Virus record (IMG/VR): IMGVR_UViG_3300045886_000087
Span: 1-32,005 of that record
Source: a virus
Length of the DNA stretch: 32,005 bases
Strand: one strand, 5' to 3'
The notes beneath the pieces are model-generated. The model was not told where the DNA came from, made no database searches, and was given only the letters and a program-made list of their open reading frames with translations. How positions within the stretch are numbered: position 1 is the stretch's first letter; each line of letters opens with the position of its first letter. Positions 1-8,725 of this stretch are shown piece by piece. Made by a program: the position numbers and the translations under genes.

Positions 1-1740
1 AAGCGCGGTGAGGCGACCGTGCGCTTCTCGAAGCGCGCCGACGTGGAGCCTGTGTGGCAGGACGTTCAGGACCGGATCATCCGCAATCTCAGCGTGGGCT
101 ATCGCGTCTACACGTACGAGCAGACGACCGGCGGGCCTGGCGGCGTGCCGCGGCGCCACGCGATCGACTGGGAGCCCTACGAGATCTCTGCGGTGCCGAT
201 GGGCGCCGACGACGGCGCCAAGATTCGCGCCGCCGGCGAGAAGACCCCGACCAACCCGTGCGTGATCGTCACGCGCGACGCGAAGGAGACACCCATGAGC
301 CGTCGTGCCCCCGCTGCCGTCCCCGCCACCGAGCCCGCCGAGGTCGTCGACCTCGATGAGCGCGCCGATCTCCTCGACCCCGGAGCTCCGGCGCCCGCTG
401 CGCCGCCCGCACCGCCGAGCGCCGAGGAGGTCGCCGACGCCGAGCGCGAGCGCGGCGTCGAGCAGGAGCGCGACCGCGTCCAGTCGATCATGCAGGCCTG
501 CCGCAACGCGAACATGCCGGTGGCGTTCATGCAGGCCCTGATCGAGGAGCGGGTGCCGAAGGTTGACGCGCTCGAGCGGGTGCTGGAGCGGGTCCGCGAG
601 CGCGCCGGCGACGAGCGCGGTCCGCGCATCGTCATGGTGCCCGGCGTGGATCCGCAAGACGCGGTCCTGCGGGGCCTCGAGAATGCGCTGCTGCATCGGT
701 GCGCGCCGAGCCTCTTCAAGCTGGACGACAGCGGCCGGAACTACCGCGGCCTGTCCCTGATCGAGTCCGCGAAGATCTGCCTGCAGGCTCGCGGGGTCCG
801 GACCACCGGCCTGTCGAAGATGGAGATCGCGGGCCTGGCGCTCGGCCTGAACCAGCGGGCCGGCCTGCACACGACATCCGACTACGCGAACCTCTTGGCC
901 GACGTCGCGAACAAGACGCTGCGGGCGGCCTACATGGAAGCCCCGCAAACCTTCGGCCCGATCGTGCGGCGGACGACAATTCCCGACTTCAAGCCGGTGA
1001 AGCGGAACCAGCTCGGTGAGGCGCCGACGCTCTCCGCGGTGAACCAGCATGGGGAGTTCACCAGCGGGACGATCGGCGAAGCCAAGGAGCAGTACCAGCT
1101 CGCCACTTACGGGCGCGTGTTCGGCATCACCCGCCAGGCCCTCGTGAACGACGACACCGACGCCTTCTCGCGCGTCGCCCTCCTCTTCGGACGGTCAGCC
1201 CGGCACCTCGAGTCCGACCTGGTGTGGGCGCAGATCACCAGCAACCCGACCATGGGCGATGGCGTCGCGCTCTTCCACGCCAACCATGGCAACCTCTCGG
1301 GCACCTCCGACGCGATCGCCATCGCGCCGATCGGGGCCGCACGGGCCGCGATGCGCCAGCAGAAGGGCGTCGACGCGGTGCAGTTCTTGAACCTCGTGCC
1401 GCGCCTCCTGATTGTGCCGACCGGCAAGGAGACGATCGCCGACCAGTTCGTGAGCACGAACCTGCTCGCGAGCCAGTCGTCCAACGTCAACCCCTTCGGC
1501 GGCCGGCTGACGGTGGTCGCGGAGCCTCGCCTCGATGTCGCCTCGGCCGTCTCCTGGTACTTGGCAGCCTCGGCCGACCAGATCGACCTGGTCGAGCTCG
1601 CGATGCTTGAGGGGGTGGATGGGCCGGTGGTCGAGACGCAGGTCGGCTTCAAGGTCGACGGCATCGAGGTGAAGTGCCGGCACGACGTCGGCGCGAAGGT
1701 GATCGACTGGCGCGGCTTCTACAAGAACCCCGGCGCCTAG
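1..1740 (+). CDS. Prohead protease / major capsid protein fusion (5'-truncated)
   Basis: The reading frame is open from the first base, so the N-terminus lies outside the window; 579 residues are visible. The first ~80 residues match the C-terminal end of HK97-type S78 prohead proteases (IRNLSVGYRVY, then DWEPYEISAVPMGAD). An Ala/Pro/Glu-rich, coiled-coil-prone stretch (about 100-200) looks like the scaffold/delta segment. From about residue 205 to the end the protein resembles the Mu gpT-type major head subunit, with YGRVFGITRQALVNDD and MGDGVALFHANHGNL. Natural protease-scaffold-capsid fusions of this kind are known in tailed phages. The product would build the procapsid shell and be cleaved during maturation. 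It is followed at 51 nt by the cement gene. Capsid assignment is firm; the cleavage site cannot be placed by eye. Confidence 0.88.
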   Translation, partial: KRGEATVRFSKRADVEPVWQDVQDRIIRNLSVGYRVYTYEQTTGGPGGVPRRHAIDWEPYEISAVPMGADDGAKIRAAGEKTPTNPCVIVTRDAKETPMSRRAPAAVPATEPAEVVDLDERADLLDPGAPAPAAPPAPPSAEEVADAERERGVEQERDRVQSIMQACRNANMPVAFMQALIEERVPKVDALERVLERVRERAGDERGPRIVMVPGVDPQDAVLRGLENALLHRCAPSLFKLDDSGRNYRGLSLIESAKICLQARGVRTTGLSKMEIAGLALGLNQRAGLHTTSDYANLLADVANKTLRAAYMEAPQTFGPIVRRTTIPDFKPVKRNQLGEAPTLSAVNQHGEFTSGTIGEAKEQYQLATYGRVFGITRQALVNDDTDAFSRVALLFGRSARHLESDLVWAQITSNPTMGDGVALFHANHGNLSGTSDAIAIAPIGAARAAMRQQKGVDAVQFLNLVPRLLIVPTGKETIADQFVSTNLLASQSSNVNPFGGRLTVVAEPRLDVASAVSWYLAASADQIDLVELAMLEGVDGPVVETQVGFKVDGIEVKCRHDVGAKVIDWRGFYKNPGA

Positions 1741-1791
1741 CGCCGACGACCTGCTCGGGGTCACCCCGGGCCATGACAAGGAGGCAGCGCG

Positions 1792-2142
1792 ATGAAGGGC
1801 TATGTGCAGCCGGGCGAGATCCTCGAGTTCATCGCGCCCACCGGCGGGGTGACCGCCGGTGTCGGCGTGAAGATCGGCGACGTGCTGGTGATCGCGACGG
1901 AGACGGTCGCGCAGACCCTGCCCTTCCGGGGGCTCCGGCTCGGCGTCGTGGAGCACGCGAAGCTCAGCGCTCAAGCATGGACCGAGGGGCAACAGGTCAA
2001 CTGGGACGACACGAACAAGCGGTTCACCACCGTGACGACCGGCAATTTCAAGGCAGGGGTGGCGGCGAGGGTGGCGGTCAACCCCTCCGCGACGGGGTTC
2101 GTCGTCCTGCACGGTGTGAACCTCGGCGCCGCGCTCGCGTAG
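1792..2142 (+). CDS. Capsid cement/decoration protein (DUF2190-like)
   Basis: This 116-residue protein starts at an ATG preceded by a good ribosome site (AAGGAGG, about 8 nt upstream). It reads as a small all-beta protein: MKGYVQPGEILEFIAPTGGV, then a GVKIGDVLVIA segment and a C-terminal GFVVLHGVNLGAALA. This pattern is typical of the DUF2190 family, found directly after capsid genes and thought to decorate or cement the capsid. Length and position agree with the family. A short 5-bp hairpin (CGGGG/CCCCG, 1756-1768) precedes it but has no T-tract. It is in frame with the next gene, separated by a TAG stop and a short gap. Confidence 0.72.
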   Translation: MKGYVQPGEILEFIAPTGGVTAGVGVKIGDVLVIATETVAQTLPFRGLRLGVVEHAKLSAQAWTEGQQVNWDDTNKRFTTVTTGNFKAGVAARVAVNPSATGFVVLHGVNLGAALA

Positions 2143-2163
2143 CGCTTCGGCCAGGGGCTCGCC

Positions 2164-2517
2164 ATGACGGACGCCCGGCCGAGCCTCGACGTGCTCTTTC
2201 AGCACTTCGGCGTCCCGGCGACCGTGGCCCTGCCCACCTTCGCCGAGTTCGCCCAGGGGCCGGAGTCGGCGGCCATCACCGTGGTGATGCAGCCGCCGCC
2301 TCCGATGCCGGTCCCTGAGCAGCTCGACCCCTCGATCTTCCGGCGGTGGGACAAGCTGATCTGCTTCAGGCGCGCCGACGCCCCCCTGCTGCGCAAGGGC
2401 GCGGTGGTGCGCGCGCCCGAGGTGGCCGGCGGGCCGATTGACCGGTGGGTGGTGGACGTGGTCACCGAGGTAGACGGCGACGAGGTGCGCGCGATGGTCT
2501 ACAAGGAGCCCGTCTAG
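2164..2517 (+). CDS. Probable head-tail joining/connector protein
   Basis: A 117-residue protein lying between the cement gene and the tail Z-like gene, the slot normally used by head-completion or head-tail joining proteins. The sequence is mixed alpha/beta, with a proline run near residue 45 and a C-terminal half (RRWDKLICFRRADAPLLRKG, then VVDVVTEVDGDEVRAMVYKE) that reads like a small beta-barrel adaptor. I recognise no specific family. Its TAG stop overlaps the GTG start of the next gene by one base, implying translational coupling. The role is inferred from position. Confidence 0.55.
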   Translation: MTDARPSLDVLFQHFGVPATVALPTFAEFAQGPESAAITVVMQPPPPMPVPEQLDPSIFRRWDKLICFRRADAPLLRKGAVVRAPEVAGGPIDRWVVDVVTEVDGDEVRAMVYKEPV

Positions 2518-3095
2518 TGCCCGTCGGCTTCACCATCAAGCTTGACGACCGTGCCCTGACGCTGGCCCTGGCCAATGTCAAGAACGGCGTGCCGCGCGCG
2601 GTCACGCGCGCGATCAACCGCACGCTCACGACGGTCCGCGCGGCGGCCGCGCGCGAGGTCGCCGAGGACATTGGCGTGCCCGTGCGCCAGGTCACCGAGC
2701 GGATGGACATCACGAAGGCGACCTTCAACCGTCTGGCCGGGCGCATCCGGATCAGTGGGACCCGGATCCCGCTCGTCGAGCTGCGCCCAGCCGGGCCGGA
2801 GCCCTCGCGCGGCAAGGGCCGCGGCGTGAGCTACTCACTCGGCGGGCAGCGGCGGCGGATCCATCAGGCGTTCCTCGCCACCATGCGTAGCGGGCACCGC
2901 GGCGTCTTCCGTCGGGAGCCAGGCGCCGGCCGCCTGCCGATCATCGAGCTCCGTGGGCCGTCGATCCCCAGGGTGGCCGGCAAGAAGGCGATTCGCGACG
3001 CGATGCACACGCTCGGCCTGGCCACGCTCGAGAAGAACCTGCAGCACGAGGTGGCCTTCCTGCGCCGCGGCGTCGCGGCGGGCGGGGACAGCTAG
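2517..3095 (+). CDS. Minor tail protein Z-like (prophage GPZ family)
   Basis: The start chosen is GTG 2517, inside the upstream TAG stop (TAGTG); this gives 192 residues beginning VPVGFTIKLDD. The N-terminal region has the arrangement typical of lambda gpZ-type minor tail proteins: AVTRAINRTLTTVRAAAARE followed by a predicted-helical IGVPVRQVTERM segment. The protein is strongly basic, and the middle third is rich in Arg and Gly. In lambda-like phages gpZ acts at the head-proximal end of the tail before head joining. An extended upstream frame exists, but it overlaps the previous gene and is Gly/Arg shadow sequence, so the GTG start is preferred. It ends 2 nt before the next start. Confidence 0.65.
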   Translation: MPVGFTIKLDDRALTLALANVKNGVPRAVTRAINRTLTTVRAAAAREVAEDIGVPVRQVTERMDITKATFNRLAGRIRISGTRIPLVELRPAGPEPSRGKGRGVSYSLGGQRRRIHQAFLATMRSGHRGVFRREPGAGRLPIIELRGPSIPRVAGKKAIRDAMHTLGLATLEKNLQHEVAFLRRGVAAGGDS

Positions 3096-3097
3096 CC

Positions 3098-3601
3098 GTG
3101 GCCGACCCCAAGGGTTTGCAGATCCTCGTGCGTGTCAGCGAGATCCTCGCCGGGATGGTGGGCGTGCGCCCCTGGGGCGGGAACTACCCCGTAGACCCGC
3201 CGCTCGTCGAGATGGGCCATACGGCCCCGCGCACGCTGAAGTCCTTCCTGCGGATCCGCCTCCGCGAGGCCAGCGGCTCGCGCTCGAGCATCACGTCGAT
3301 CAATCAGTCGATGAATGTCGAGCAGCTCCTGCGCGTGCGGATCGACGCGACCTTTCCGTTTGACGAAGGGGGCCTCCGCACGCCGCAGGAGTGGGCGCAG
3401 CTCGTCAAGGACGATCTCCTGACCACGGTGACCAAGAACCTCGGCCTGGTCGGGGCTGGCGGCGAGCGCCTGTGCTCCGGGTGGGAGAACCCCATCGAGT
3501 GGGTGACCAATGACGGCGACGAGGCCGGGGACTTTGCGCAGCAGATCACGCTGACCATGCTCGTCACGTACCGCTACCGCGACACCAAGGAGGTGGCCTA
3601 G
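3098..3601 (+). CDS. Probable tail terminator/tail completion protein
   Basis: A GTG start at 3098 lies two bases after the previous stop and gives 167 residues. The protein starts with a helix (LQILVRVSEILAGMVGVRPWG) and ends in a beta-strand-like LTMLVTYRYRD segment. This profile, and the place immediately before the tail tube gene, fit the tail terminator (lambda gpU-like) role of capping the tube after assembly. No diagnostic motif is visible, so the function rests on order and size. It contains one Cys and no membrane segment. Confidence 0.5.
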   Translation: MADPKGLQILVRVSEILAGMVGVRPWGGNYPVDPPLVEMGHTAPRTLKSFLRIRLREASGSRSSITSINQSMNVEQLLRVRIDATFPFDEGGLRTPQEWAQLVKDDLLTTVTKNLGLVGAGGERLCSGWENPIEWVTNDGDEAGDFAQQITLTMLVTYRYRDTKEVA

Positions 3602-3603
3602 CC

Positions 3604-4641
3604 ATGCCCGAATTTGCTGCAGCCGTCGCGATCACGAAGCAAATCGTCATGCGGGAGGAGTCGACGTCGGGCACCGACCCGATGGCGGGCACCTACCTGG
3701 CCGCGGACATCATCGAAGCGGACGCCGCCTCGATCCGCGAGACGAACGACCCGAACGAGATCCGGAACCTGATCACGAAGGGCAACCTCGGCAACGCGCC
3801 GGCGCTCAAGGGCCCGCGCGTGACCCGGATCGACTTCCGGATGCCGATCCGGGGCCTGGTCGGCGCGGCCGAGTACGACGATACTCCAGAGGTAGTACCC
3901 ACCGCGGACCGTCCGCTTCAGGGGTGCCGCCTGGGGCGCACCTTCACGAACCCCGGGGTCGCTAACAGCTCGGTCCTCTACAAGCCGACGAGCGCGGGCA
4001 AGACGTACACGATCTATGTGCCCGTGCTCATCACCGGTTCGACGGCACAGATCCGGAAATATACGGGGTGCCAGGGCAACGTGCGCTCGATGGGCGTCGC
4101 CGGGGAGGGGGCCTTTCACGAGTTCAGCTTCATCGGGAGCTTTCTCGAGGAGGTCGACGGGACCTTCGTCGCCGGCACGCTGGTCAACACGCCGGAGTTT
4201 CCGACGGTGGTCGACGCCGACTTCCAGATCGGCAGCACGAACTACGCGCCGAGGATCAAGACGTTTACCTTTGACGCGGGCCAGCGGATCGCCCGACTCC
4301 CCTCGATCAACGCGGCGACCGGCGTCTCGGGCTTCAAGGTGGTCGATCGGAACCCGCGGCTGGTGATCGACCCCGAGATCGACACCGAGGCCAACTCCGG
4401 CTGGTTCGCCGCCTTCCGTGACGGCGTTCCGCTCAAGGACTGCACGTGGAAGGTCGGCAAGGATGGGGCCGCGGGCCACGCCAACCGGCTGCAGTTCCAG
4501 TTCGCCTCCGACGGCACGACCGCGAACCTGCAGGTCGTCGACTACCAGCGCGAGGAGCGGGACGACGTCGTGTGCGCGCGCATCACCCTGACGCCGCTGA
4601 TCGCGGCCGGGAACGATGACTGGGGCTATCTCTATAACTAG
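3604..4641 (+). CDS. Major tail tube protein
   Basis: A 345-residue, beta-rich protein immediately upstream of the chaperone-position genes and tape measure, where the tail tube gene always lies. It starts MPEFAAAVAITKQIVMREES and has many short hydrophobic strands and Gly turns, for example GEGAFHEFSFIGSFLEEVDG and TPLIAAGNDDWGYLYN at the end. Tube subunits of this length carrying extra Ig-like or insertion domains are common in siphoviruses. The start ATG is 2 nt past the previous TAG. The TAG stop at 4639-4641 is followed, in the same frame, by a 21-nt gap with a strong ribosome site and the next start. Confidence 0.7.
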   Translation: MPEFAAAVAITKQIVMREESTSGTDPMAGTYLAADIIEADAASIRETNDPNEIRNLITKGNLGNAPALKGPRVTRIDFRMPIRGLVGAAEYDDTPEVVPTADRPLQGCRLGRTFTNPGVANSSVLYKPTSAGKTYTIYVPVLITGSTAQIRKYTGCQGNVRSMGVAGEGAFHEFSFIGSFLEEVDGTFVAGTLVNTPEFPTVVDADFQIGSTNYAPRIKTFTFDAGQRIARLPSINAATGVSGFKVVDRNPRLVIDPEIDTEANSGWFAAFRDGVPLKDCTWKVGKDGAAGHANRLQFQFASDGTTANLQVVDYQREERDDVVCARITLTPLIAAGNDDWGYLYN

Positions 4642-4662
4642 GCCGCTCGACTAGGAGGCTGT

Positions 4663-5121
4663 ATGCCGCGACGTGCGACGGAATCCGAGATCATCGCCGC
4701 CGGAGAGATGGACCTCGAGGACCCCGGCCTTGTGTCCAAGGACGGCGAGCCGATGTCGATTCGCGTTCGCAAGGTCGACGCCGGCGAGCGCGAATCGCTC
4801 ATGCCACCGGTGCCTGCCCATATCTACGACGAGCTGCCAGAGGATGACGAGAAGCGGCAGAAGGCCCTGATCGAGCGGCGGCAGGCGTGGCTCGCCGGCC
4901 TGTCGAAGGAGGAGATCGAGGCGCGCACGGAGGAGGCGGGCCGCTTTCACTATCGGCTCGTCGCGCGGGCCGCGGTCGATCCCATCCTGACGGAGCACGC
5001 CGCGAGCCGGCTCGGCGACGCCGCCGTGCGCCTCTCCACGAAGATCACCGCATTCTCGCGGAACGAGCTGGCCCGCGTCGGCGTCGAGCCCCCCACGGAT
5101 CAGGCCCCGCCCGGTCCCTAG
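4663..5121 (+). CDS. Tail assembly chaperone (G-like)
   Basis: A 152-residue, highly charged and largely helical protein between tail tube and tape measure genes, the place of lambda gpG. The start has a clear ribosome site (AGGAGG, 5 nt before ATG). The middle is rich in Glu, Lys and Arg (EDDEKRQKALIERRQAWLAG) and the end is Pro-rich. In the lambda paradigm G and GT are made by a -1 frameshift. Here the following gene is in the same frame, parted only by a TAG that touches its ATG, so a classic slippage product is not needed. Function is inferred from position and composition. Confidence 0.55.
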   Translation: MPRRATESEIIAAGEMDLEDPGLVSKDGEPMSIRVRKVDAGERESLMPPVPAHIYDELPEDDEKRQKALIERRQAWLAGLSKEEIEARTEEAGRFHYRLVARAAVDPILTEHAASRLGDAAVRLSTKITAFSRNELARVGVEPPTDQAPPGP

Positions 5122-5742
5122 ATGGCGCCCGACCTGATTCTGATCGCCACGGTCAACGGCGAGCCGCTCGAGTTCATCGCGCGCGACGTGCCGGCCGGGG
5201 TCTTCTTCTTCGGGTTCCAGGACTCGTTTCCCGGCACCGAGTGCTACGCCAAGCTGGGGGCCACGCAGCAGCGCGACATCATCGCGGGCTTTCACGCCTG
5301 GGGGCGTGGCCTCCTCTGTCGCGCGATGGTGGACCCGCGGCTGACCCCTGAGGGCGTGCAGCGCCTGGGAAGTGCCAGCGACGAGCTGGCCCTCGGCTAC
5401 ATGTGGGGGGTCGGTTATCAGCAGCCAACCGCTCAGGAGCGCGAGCGCATGGCCCCGCCGCGCCGGTCGAGCGAGCGCCACGGGGTCCACCGGCGGTGGA
5501 CGGACGATTATGAGGCGCTCATGACCGTGCCGTCGCCGAACATCCGGGGGCTGGTCAAGGAGATCTCCCACCGCGCCCGGACCGCTCCGGCTGCGGTCTG
5601 GAGGTGGCCGATCTCGACGTGGCTCTGGACCTGGCGGGTCATCGTGCAGGATGACCTGAAGCGGCGCGCCGGCAAGGCTAGTCGCCGGTCGGGGCTCCTG
5701 CCGCAGAGCGACATCATGGACCGCGTCGGGCGGGAAGCCTGA
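5122..5742 (+). CDS. T-position protein between chaperone and tape measure
   Basis: A 206-residue protein whose ATG directly follows the upstream TAG, in the same frame and without its own visible ribosome site. It must therefore be made by termination-reinitiation or by amber readthrough as a G-T style fusion. The first ~90 residues are beta-rich (LILIATVNGEPLEFIARDVP). The C-terminal third has aromatic and basic stretches (AVWRWPISTWLWTWRVIVQD), with four Trp in ten residues. No family is recognised. The slot suggests the T half of the tail assembly chaperone, contacting the tape measure protein. Confidence 0.5.
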   Translation: MAPDLILIATVNGEPLEFIARDVPAGVFFFGFQDSFPGTECYAKLGATQQRDIIAGFHAWGRGLLCRAMVDPRLTPEGVQRLGSASDELALGYMWGVGYQQPTAQERERMAPPRRSSERHGVHRRWTDDYEALMTVPSPNIRGLVKEISHRARTAPAAVWRWPISTWLWTWRVIVQDDLKRRAGKASRRSGLLPQSDIMDRVGREA

Positions 5743-5743
5743 G

Positions 5744-8725
5744 ATGGCGCAGGAAGCCCTCGACTTCATCATCTCCGCGCGGGACGAAGCGACCCGTGTG
5801 CTGCAGGGTGTCGGGCAGCAGCTCGAGATGTTCGGCCAGGCCGCGACCCGCGGCACCGAGCAGATCAACCGACAGCTCGCGACGACCACCCGCACCGTCA
5901 CCGCGTTCGACAATGCGATGGCGCAGAGCGCCCGGGGGGTGCGGGCCCTCGCCCTGCCGCTGATCTCAGAGCTGTCGCCCGCGCTCGGGCGGACCAGCGG
6001 CGAGATGGTCCGAGTCCTCACTGGCGCGGCTGCCCTTGGGACGGGGTTCGGGGCGCTCACCTTGGCGGTGGCTGGCACCGCCGGCGTGCTCGCGGGGGAG
6101 TGGATCTCCGCGAGCCGGCGGGCCCAGGAGGCCCAGCTCGACTTCCGGCGCGCGCTGCAGTCGCCCGAGATCGGGGACGTGACGAGCAAACTCGCGACCC
6201 AGTCCAAGGAACTGCGCGACCTGCGCGACCGCCTCCGCGAGGTGAACCAGGAGATCACCGCGATCGACCCGCGGAAGGTCGAGCAGCTGCGCGGGCCCTT
6301 CTCGCCCGGGGCCCGCCGGGCGCAGCTCGAGCGTGACAAGGCGGTGATCGAGGGGCAGATCAGCCAGCTCCGCGAGCGCGAGGCGGCCGACCTCACCGGG
6401 GCCACGGTCGGCCAGGCCTTCCGCGCGGGGGAGCAGATCGACCGCGACCGCGCCCGCCAGGCGCTCGAGATCCTCGATCGGGTCAACCGCGGCGAGTTCC
6501 GCACCCCGCTGATTCAGGACCCGATCGCCCGGGGCGAGGCCGAGCTCCGGGCCAGCCTGGCCCCGCAGATCGAACTCCTGCGGAGCCAGGGCCTGACCGA
6601 TCAGGCGCGGGTGCTCCAGGCCTTCCCGGGCCTGCTGGCGCGGGATGCGCGGATCTCCCGCTTCCAGCAGGGGGCGCCGGTGAACCCCTTCGAGACGGCG
6701 CAGGGCCAGGAGGCCGAGCGACGCGCTCGCGCGCAAGCCCTCGTCGAGGAGGCCGAGGCTTACGAGGCGCGCATCCGCGAGTTCCAGCAGCAGGCGCCCG
6801 TCAACCCCTTCGAGACCGCCGCCGGCCAAGCGGCGGAGCGGAAGGCGATCGACCAGGAGCAGCTCCGGCTGATGCAGGAGCAGGAGCAGGTCGCGGGGCG
6901 GATCTTCGTCGCCAACGTGCAGATGCTCGACGTGCAGCGGCACGCCTTCGAGATCACAGGGCAGATGACGCCGGAGCTCAACGCCCAGCTCATCCTGCGC
7001 GAGCGCGACCTGCTCCTGAGCCAGGAGAAGCTGACCGACCAGGAGAAGGGGCTGATCAACGCGCGGGCCGAGGTGGCGCTGCTCGAGCAGATGGTGCGCC
7101 TCGACCCCTTGGCGGGCTTGAGCGCCGGCTTCGCGGAGTCGGCGGCACGGTCGCGCGAGTGGGGGAGCGAGCTTCGGCAGCTCGCGCGCGAAACCGACCG
7201 GACGATGTCGCAGACCTTCAGCGACGGCCTCTTCAACCTCTTCACCGGCCGCAAGGGGCAGGATCTCGGCAAGCAGTTTGCGGAGAGCCTGCTCCGGTCG
7301 GTGACCGACGTGGTCGGGCGCCAGCTCTCCAGCTCAGTCGGCGGCATCTTCTCGCAGGGCCTCCAGGCGGTCCGAGGCGTTGTCCCGAGCACGGCGGTGG
7401 CTGGCGGCGGGGGTGGCTTCGACATCCTGAGCCTGATCGGCGGGAGTGGCGCCGCGCCGACGACCCTGTCGCCGACGGGCCTCCCGGTGGGGCAGCTCGT
7501 CATGACGCAGGCTGGCCTCGGTCAGGTCACGCCGACCGGGGCGGTGCAGATCCTTGAGAGCGGGACTGGCTTCGACGTTGACCCGAGTACGCTCATCGGC
7601 CTCACGCAGCAAGGCTACAAGCTGGCCACCGGCGGCTCCTCGATCCTCTCCACGCTCGGATCCAACTACGCGCTCGGTGGGGTACAGGGTGCGCTCCTCG
7701 GGCTCCCGGCCGGTGCGACGATCACCACGGCCGCAGGGCAAACCATCGTCCTGGGGTCGGAGCTGGCCTCGACCAGCGGCTACGCCCTGGCCGAGCTCGG
7801 CGCGGTCGGTGTCGACGCCGCCGCCAGCGGAACGACAAGCGGGCTGGTCGGGACTGGCGGGAGCGTGTTCGCGAGCACGGCGGGGGCGGCGACGGCGGGC
7901 GTACTCGCCGCCGTCGCGCTGGGCTTCACGATCTATGGGGGCCTCTCGCAGCAACCCACCGCGACGAACATCGCGATCAATGCGGCCTCCGGTGCGCTCT
8001 CGGGCGCCGTGCTGGGCCTGGCGATCGGCACCCTGATCAACCCAGGCCTCGGGACCGTCATCGGTGGTGCCCTCGGTGCGATCATTGGTGGTGCCGCAGC
8101 GGGCGCGACCACGGGCCTCAAGGCCGGGCCGCGGCCCTTGAACACGGCGGAGCGGTCCGCCGAGATCGGCCGGCTCGGCGCCGAGAACTTGCAGAGCGCC
8201 ATCAGCCGCGCGTCCTCGATCGAGGACATGGTCGCGATCTTCAACACGCGCTGGGCGCCGAACGGTGAGGTGCAGATCCTGACGGTCTACCAGGGCACGC
8301 TCTACTGGGCCGGCGACCAGGATGATCCCGGCGGGCAGCCGGCGACTCCCGAGCTGATGGTGATCCCCGAGTTTCTCGACGCGCTCGACATCCGCGTCGG
8401 CCAGACCGGCGCGCCCGAGACGAACGCCACGCTGGTCACCGCCTTTCGGGCGAAGCGGGACGAGCTGCTCGAGACGCTCTCCGCCATTCCCTTCGGCATC
8501 CTCGAGAGCGACCGCGGGGCGGGGGTCACCCGGCGGACGTACCTCCCCTTCCAGAAGATCTACGGCCTCGAGAAGGGTCAGCAGCAGCTCTTCGGGAGCA
8601 GCGAGTTCTACCGGCGCGATCTCGGTGGTGAAGATGACACGATCGCCTTCCTGCTCGATCGCCTCCGCGAATACTCGGTGCGGAAGGACGTCGATCTCAC
8701 CCGCACCGAGTTCCTCTTCCGATGA
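5744..8725 (+). CDS. Tail tape measure protein
   Basis: At 993 residues this is the longest gene in the window; it starts 1 nt after the previous stop. The N-terminal ~100 residues are typical of tape measure proteins (DFIISARDEATRVLQGVG, then Gln/Thr-rich helix). A hydrophobic segment lies near 95-120, followed by long charged coiled coil (about 125-460) with two copies of a FQQ-PVNPFETA-GQ unit 40 residues apart. A Gly/Ala-rich hydrophobic region (about 700-790) contains membrane-like stretches. A soluble C-terminal cap of about 200 residues ends TRTEFLFR. Tape measure proteins set tail length and help DNA entry. Its TGA overlaps the next ATG by 4 nt (ATGA). Confidence 0.85.
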   Translation: MAQEALDFIISARDEATRVLQGVGQQLEMFGQAATRGTEQINRQLATTTRTVTAFDNAMAQSARGVRALALPLISELSPALGRTSGEMVRVLTGAAALGTGFGALTLAVAGTAGVLAGEWISASRRAQEAQLDFRRALQSPEIGDVTSKLATQSKELRDLRDRLREVNQEITAIDPRKVEQLRGPFSPGARRAQLERDKAVIEGQISQLREREAADLTGATVGQAFRAGEQIDRDRARQALEILDRVNRGEFRTPLIQDPIARGEAELRASLAPQIELLRSQGLTDQARVLQAFPGLLARDARISRFQQGAPVNPFETAQGQEAERRARAQALVEEAEAYEARIREFQQQAPVNPFETAAGQAAERKAIDQEQLRLMQEQEQVAGRIFVANVQMLDVQRHAFEITGQMTPELNAQLILRERDLLLSQEKLTDQEKGLINARAEVALLEQMVRLDPLAGLSAGFAESAARSREWGSELRQLARETDRTMSQTFSDGLFNLFTGRKGQDLGKQFAESLLRSVTDVVGRQLSSSVGGIFSQGLQAVRGVVPSTAVAGGGGGFDILSLIGGSGAAPTTLSPTGLPVGQLVMTQAGLGQVTPTGAVQILESGTGFDVDPSTLIGLTQQGYKLATGGSSILSTLGSNYALGGVQGALLGLPAGATITTAAGQTIVLGSELASTSGYALAELGAVGVDAAASGTTSGLVGTGGSVFASTAGAATAGVLAAVALGFTIYGGLSQQPTATNIAINAASGALSGAVLGLAIGTLINPGLGTVIGGALGAIIGGAAAGATTGLKAGPRPLNTAERSAEIGRLGAENLQSAISRASSIEDMVAIFNTRWAPNGEVQILTVYQGTLYWAGDQDDPGGQPATPELMVIPEFLDALDIRVGQTGAPETNATLVTAFRAKRDELLETLSAIPFGILESDRGAGVTRRTYLPFQKIYGLEKGQQQLFGSSEFYRRDLGGEDDTIAFLLDRLREYSVRKDVDLTRTEFLFR

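Noticed and set aside
1756-1768. Small hairpin between capsid and cement genes as a terminator
   Set aside because: Only 5 bp of stem and no T-tract.
5060-5125. Classic -1 frameshift for a G-T chaperone fusion
   Set aside because: The following gene is in the same frame as G, and the -1 frame downstream is Arg/Gly shadow; the GAG-CCC-CCC run is not a usual slippery site.
4651-6504. Long minus-strand open frame opposite the chaperone and tape measure genes
   Set aside because: Arg/Ser/Pro-rich translation, no ribosome site, fully opposite well-supported genes; a product of GC-rich codon bias.
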